Source of the DNA: Tanytarsus gracilentus
Lineage: Eukaryota > Arthropoda > Insecta > Diptera > Chironomidae
Assembly: GCA_038502055.1 (NCBI GenBank)
Contig: JAXRKN010000043.1
Coordinates: forward strand, 5,332,001-5,396,000
DNA length: 64,000 bases
Reading direction: 5' to 3'
Part shown: positions 59,578 through 64,000 of the stretch, one piece after another
Layout: every line of letters starts with the position of its first letter
Position numbering within the stretch: the stretch's first letter is position 1
Notes under the pieces: generated by a model
What the model was told of the DNA's origin: nothing
Database searches by the model: none
The model's input: the letters and a program-made list of their open reading frames with translations, nothing else
Made by a program: the position numbers and the translations under genes

Positions 59578-61705
59578 ATGGCAGGAAGGTTGGAAGTTGA
59601 AACAACACGCGAAGATTCAGGCGAAGAGACAAAAGTTCCACTCATGAAGCGAATTGTCGAGTCAGCAGTGCTGGATGGAAAGCGTCAAAGTTTCATTCAA
59701 GAATTTCTCAAGAGAAAAGATGAAATGCCGAAGCTGGTGACGGACACCTATGAAGAGGATAAAATTGGCATTGAGCGACAGCTGGAAGATAGCGATAAAA
59801 TTCTATCTGAGCTCTTGCAAAATGGCAACGATGCAATCTCAAATGTTCGTCTCGCAAATGATCGTCGCGAGGTGCAGCGAAGAATGAAAGAAGCAGAATT
59901 ACGTGACATCCTCCTTAACGATCTACAGCATGAGTCTCAAGTTTCAATCGCTAGATTCGAGGAAATCTCAACCAAATGGCCAGTGGTCGACGAAACTGTC
60001 GATCCATTGACCATCAGTGAAGGTCTCGATCAGCAAAAGGCTCGAATTACCGAGTTAATGAATCAAAAAATGACCATCGTGAATGAGTGCCGCGAAGAGT
60101 TGAAAGCAGCTGATGTTCGATACCTTCAAGATCTCGACAAGCATAATAATGACATAAATTGCTTAGTTGAGCGCATTGATAAGCAAATGGAGGTGATGAA
60201 GCGTGCTTATCGTGAGCATTTGGACATTCTCGAAAAGACCATTGAAGATGAGAGAAAAATTCTTCAAATTGTCACGACAAAAAAGTGGGAAACGATGTAT
60301 GATAAGTGCGAGGCAAATGAGGAGAATCGCATGCGACGTGAGGCAGACAAAGCTGAATTTTATGCGACCGAAATTCAACGCATTCAACTTGAACATGAGG
60401 AGTTAATTAGAGCCACAAAAATTAGACTCGAAAACGATAACCAGGCATTGGAAATTGAAGTGCAGAAATTGAAACGCAATATCATGCTCAATTCGGAGAA
60501 GCTCGACTATAATTTTCAAGTGCTCAAGAAACGTGAGGATGAGAACGTAATGGTTAGGAATCAGCAAAAGCGTCGACTTACAAAGCTCGCCGAAACGATT
60601 GTGTCTCTCAAGAGAAAATTAAAAGAGGCAAAATCGACGTGCATCGTCGAGACGCAAAAATTCACAGCCGACATCATGAAATTGCACACAAAAATTCTCG
60701 ATCTCGAGCGCAAGAGTGATTTGTTTGCGGAGCAAAATAACAAGAAATATTTGACCGTGTGGGACATAAATTTTAGCGAGTGCGAACAAGCAATGGAGCA
60801 AGTGCTTAAAATTGACAAGCTTTTATGGGAACAACAGTTGGGCTTAGAATGGGAGAAACCTGATATTAATGTCGTTCGAAAGGAGGATTTGGAGTCTTAT
60901 AAGAGAGCCGTTGAGTGCTTAAATGGCAATAAGAGAGATGATGATGAGAAAGATCAAAGCAAAGCACTGGCGAAGATTAAAAGTGCACAACAATCTCAGA
61001 GAACTCGAGAACAAGAACTGATGGAACAGAAATTATTGAGAATTATTTTTCGAGCCATCGCTGACAATTCTGGCTTTTTGATTGAGGTTAAGTTAAAAGA
61101 ACTTTTGCAACCCTACGCCAGAACAGAACAAACTCTCGTCAATCTCGATGCAGTTTTTAGTGCACTCGGAATTTATCACTCAAATGAAATTGACTTTATT
61201 AAAAGTTATTTTGTGCCTTTCACAAAGTGTCGCAAATGCGAAATTAATCCATTTGCTGAGGGATATCCGGAAAGTATTTCCGTTGAATGTCTTGGCGAGG
61301 ATCATGACATGGAAATTGCCACAATTGATGTCTACAAAGCGTTGGTGAAATTTACTAAAGATCATTCGACATCACTTGATAAATTGATGTGAGTTAAATT
61401 TTTTTAAATAAATTTATTAAAAATTTGTTTGTAGGCCAAAAGAGAAAATAGCATCCCGCATGAGCAAGTCCAAGGACACGATCACTCGAATGATTGACGA
61501 GAAAGATGTCGAAAAAAGCTTCAACTCATTTTCATTTCCACCCGAACGAGAAAAGCTCTGGAACGTCCTTGAGGATGGTCTTCAACGCTACCTGAAAGTT
61601 CTCCGCGAGCGAGAGACCCTCGAGTCGGAATGTGAATTTCTCCGCAAGCAAAACGTCGAATTAAATCATCTTCTTCAAAAATTCGTTCCTGACTCATTCA
61701 ATTAG
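59578..61705 (+). CDS. DRC1: dynein regulatory complex protein 1
   Basis: Two exons, 59578-61388 and 61435-61705, joined at phase 2 across a 46-bp intron, give 693 residues. Most of the protein is heptad-rich coiled coil with many Glu/Lys/Arg-Leu repeats, including the stretch ALEIEVQKLKRNIMLNSEKL. The conserved mid and C-terminal region has KKYLTVWDINFSECEQAMEQV, LLWEQQLGLEWEKP and a terminal coil ending LNHLLQKFVPDSF. This order fits DRC1 (CCDC164), a core strand of the nexin-dynein regulatory complex on axonemal doublet microtubules, needed for motile cilia and sperm tails. A Cys pair (KCRKCEINP) follows a folded segment around residues 490-560. A poly(A) signal lies at 61904-61909. Confidence 0.92.
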
Positions 61706-64000
61706 TTCTCTCGCGAGATTTTTGTTTATAAATTGTTCTGTGTGAGAGACAAAATATTTTGATTTATTATTCTTACATTTCCATTATCACATATATAACG
61801 AATATTTTCATTGAGACTAGCAGAAAAAAATTGAAATGACTGTGGGTCAATGTCAAATTTAAAATTGTTTTTGTATAACACGCTTTGACACAATTTTAAG
61901 AATAATAAAATTTCATTGATAACTTTCAAAAAGTTTCTTTCTTATCACAGCTCGTACATAATGTACATGCCGGTACAACTGCCGAAGTTCGTCTTTGAAG
62001 AGGACATAAACGGTTGGTTGTCGTTAAATGTTTTGATATCACTGCTCGCATACACTTCGCCCACATTAAAAAACTATCATCATTTGCGACCGTTCGTTGT
62101 GTGTACTGAGAGGAGAGCACATTTAAAGGAATTTAAGATAATAATGCCCACACACGAAAAATTACTCTCACTTGTCAGCAACATGAGCTTGTTTTTAAAA
62201 TTTATGTTATGAGATTATTTGCTTGAAACATCACTGAATTCTCATATATAATGAGAGCTTAAGGACATGCAACCAAACGTGAATCACGTTTTTGAAGATG
62301 ATTGTTTGAGCTTAAAAAATTAATTTTAAAAGCAAAATTTTATAAAAAAGAAACTACTATACATCAAACTATAAAATTTTCAATTATAAGGATTCGAACC
62401 TTGCAGTGTTTTTAAATATTCTCAAAATTATTTTTTAATATGACAAATTTATAACAGAAACTTTTTAATGATTTTTAAAATGCCAATAAAGACACTCAAT
62501 TAAAACTAAACAGAGTTTACAAGACAAAATTAAAATCTATTAATTAAAGTTAATTACTTTGACGGTTGAGAATCGTTGTGAAAAGAAATAAATAAAAAAA
62601 ATTCAGCTAAAGTAAAAAATTCGATAAGCAAAACTGTTTTAAAAAATTCTCATCTCATAATTTTTAATAAAAATATTCGCAATAATACAAAAGACATAAA
62701 ATCCCTCAATGGGGCCGGAAAAGTTCTGAAACATGTGTTTCGAATGATTTCATTGTAACATATTGGATTAATTAAATATGTACGAAAACATTTCACTCAA
62801 TGATGATAACCGAAAGATCGACGACAACGGCAATTTTTTTTATTAGAGAGCCGGCAAAAACCGGTACATGTAGATTTGGCGCCAAAACAACTACATATGC
62901 TTAAACCATATGAGTGCGCGAGAATCTCTCACGCGATTCATTATCGACTCAGACCCACACAGCGCTAAAATCTCCACATATGAAACAAATATCAATGCAG
63001 GAGACGATGAAGTAATTTTTTTCAATGAAATTCCTTTGAAACGGAAAGCGATTGGGTAATTTTGCAATTTGTTAAATCGTTCTGGAACTAAACTGCAAAA
63101 TAAAAAATAAAAGTGAAGTTACGAAATTACATAGAGAGCGAATGATTTGCTTTGCTAATGCACTTTAAGATTCACTTGACTATAAAGTACTTAATAACTG
63201 GTTATCATGATACTCTTCTTCAGCATCACCAGACATTCCAATGTCAAATGGAAACATATGTGAGAATTTCTGGTTCATGGAAAATTAAAATGAGCAAAAA
63301 ATGCCAAACCTTTAATTTCTTCTTGATCGTGCGACGAAAGACGAGAAAAAATAATTTTTAATGGGTTTTTGTGCTCTTCTTTTTTTTGCAATGTCACACA
63401 GACAGAGTCAATAAACACTTGTTGCATGCATGATGAAAGGAAGCTGGCAAAAAAATATTTAATCTTTTTATCTCCACTTGTTGAATTTATTTATTCACAG
63501 TTGTCGTTCCAATTGCTGAATTCTTTTTGGGGGGCTATTATCGAAGGTCATGACGAGGATTGAAGGAAAGTTTCAAAAAATATTATTATCGATTTATAAA
63601 AATTCTAAGCTCGAAGAGGTTTGGCAACGATGCAAAAATCTCATCGTCAACCGTTGAAATTTTTAATGTGACAAAACTCTTTTTCCTCTAATTTATGATA
63701 AGTCTTGAACAAATGCGAGGAATTTTTACTACGAATTGATTAAGTCATGAAATGCTCCAGTTTCAATTTTTCCAATTTTATTCCCTTCAAGGATTAATTA
63801 AATTAAGGCATTAATTCCAGTGAATCTATCGCCTGTGAGAATTTTTAACTGCACGGTAAAATTCGCGATATATTGATTTTATTAAATTTTATCACAATTT
63901 TTTAACAGAAAACTTTTAGTATCAAGAATTATCAAAAGAGGAAAAAATATTACAATAATTTCTGGAATTTCTAAAAAAAATATCGCCTTAATTAAAAATA
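61706..64000. other. DRC1 3' UTR and intergenic region
   Basis: AATAAA at 61904-61909 ends DRC1. A patch around 61950-62130 is less AT-rich and open on both strands, but no clear domain or exon set was found. The rest to the window edge is AT-rich with no supported gene. Confidence 0.45.

Noticed and set aside
62385..62410. tRNA B-box-like motif on the minus strand (GGATTCGAACC as read on plus)
   Set aside because: A four-pair T-arm-like stem forms, but no D arm, anticodon arm or acceptor stem fits; the similarity to the 59-kb site is limited to about 13 bases.

Overview
The window is nuclear DNA from an insect, most likely a nematoceran fly of the midge/mosquito type. The sequence is visibly AT-rich, most introns are about 50-70 bp with GT-AG borders, and the proteins are clearly insect-like: orcokinin A/B, String-type Cdc25, 4E-T and an RGS-C1-DH-PH RhoGEF. 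The species cannot be fixed from the sequence alone. No rRNA, tRNA, CRISPR array, intact transposon or prokaryotic or viral block was found. Gene models were assembled by hand from ORFs, splice signals and intron phase.

Layout, left to right. 1-1.03 kb: 3' end of an orcokinin neuropeptide gene (+) with two alternative terminal exons. 1.1-2.2 kb: trypsin-like serine protease (-). 3.0-9.3 kb: a compact minus-strand block with a Spartan-like SprT/UBZ protein that lacks the catalytic Glu, a protein with two internal beta-grasp-like repeats and a C-terminal ubiquitin-like domain ending LRGG-Ala-Asn, Mediator subunit MED16, and the 39-residue oligosaccharyltransferase subunit OST4. 10.8-14.7 kb: eIF4E-transporter 4E-T (+). 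18.5-20.7 kb: a DIRAS-type small GTPase (+). 25.3-28.8 kb: the Cdc25 phosphatase string (-), followed upstream by about 13 kb without a convincing gene. 41.9-43.1 kb: B9D1 (+) and a 119-residue unknown protein (+). 44.5-45.2 kb: an 85-residue unknown (-). 47.3-48.5 kb: MATH-BTB protein (-), divergent from a RhoGEF (+) at 48.7-51.6 kb. 55.8-56.1 kb: a possible 79-residue three-exon gene (-). 59.6-61.7 kb: dynein regulatory complex protein DRC1 (+).

The genes do not form one pathway. Local themes are cell cycle and genome maintenance (string, Spartan-like), ubiquitin-related proteins (UBZ finger, ubiquitin-like protein, BTB adaptor), mRNA and transcription control (4E-T, MED16) and cilia (B9D1, DRC1). 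The most unusual items are the Spartan-like protein with Ile at the catalytic Glu position, the three-part ubiquitin-like protein, a near-identical 200-bp inverted repeat bracketing the two large string exons, a hairpin in the DIRAS 3' region, and the alternative orcokinin ends.
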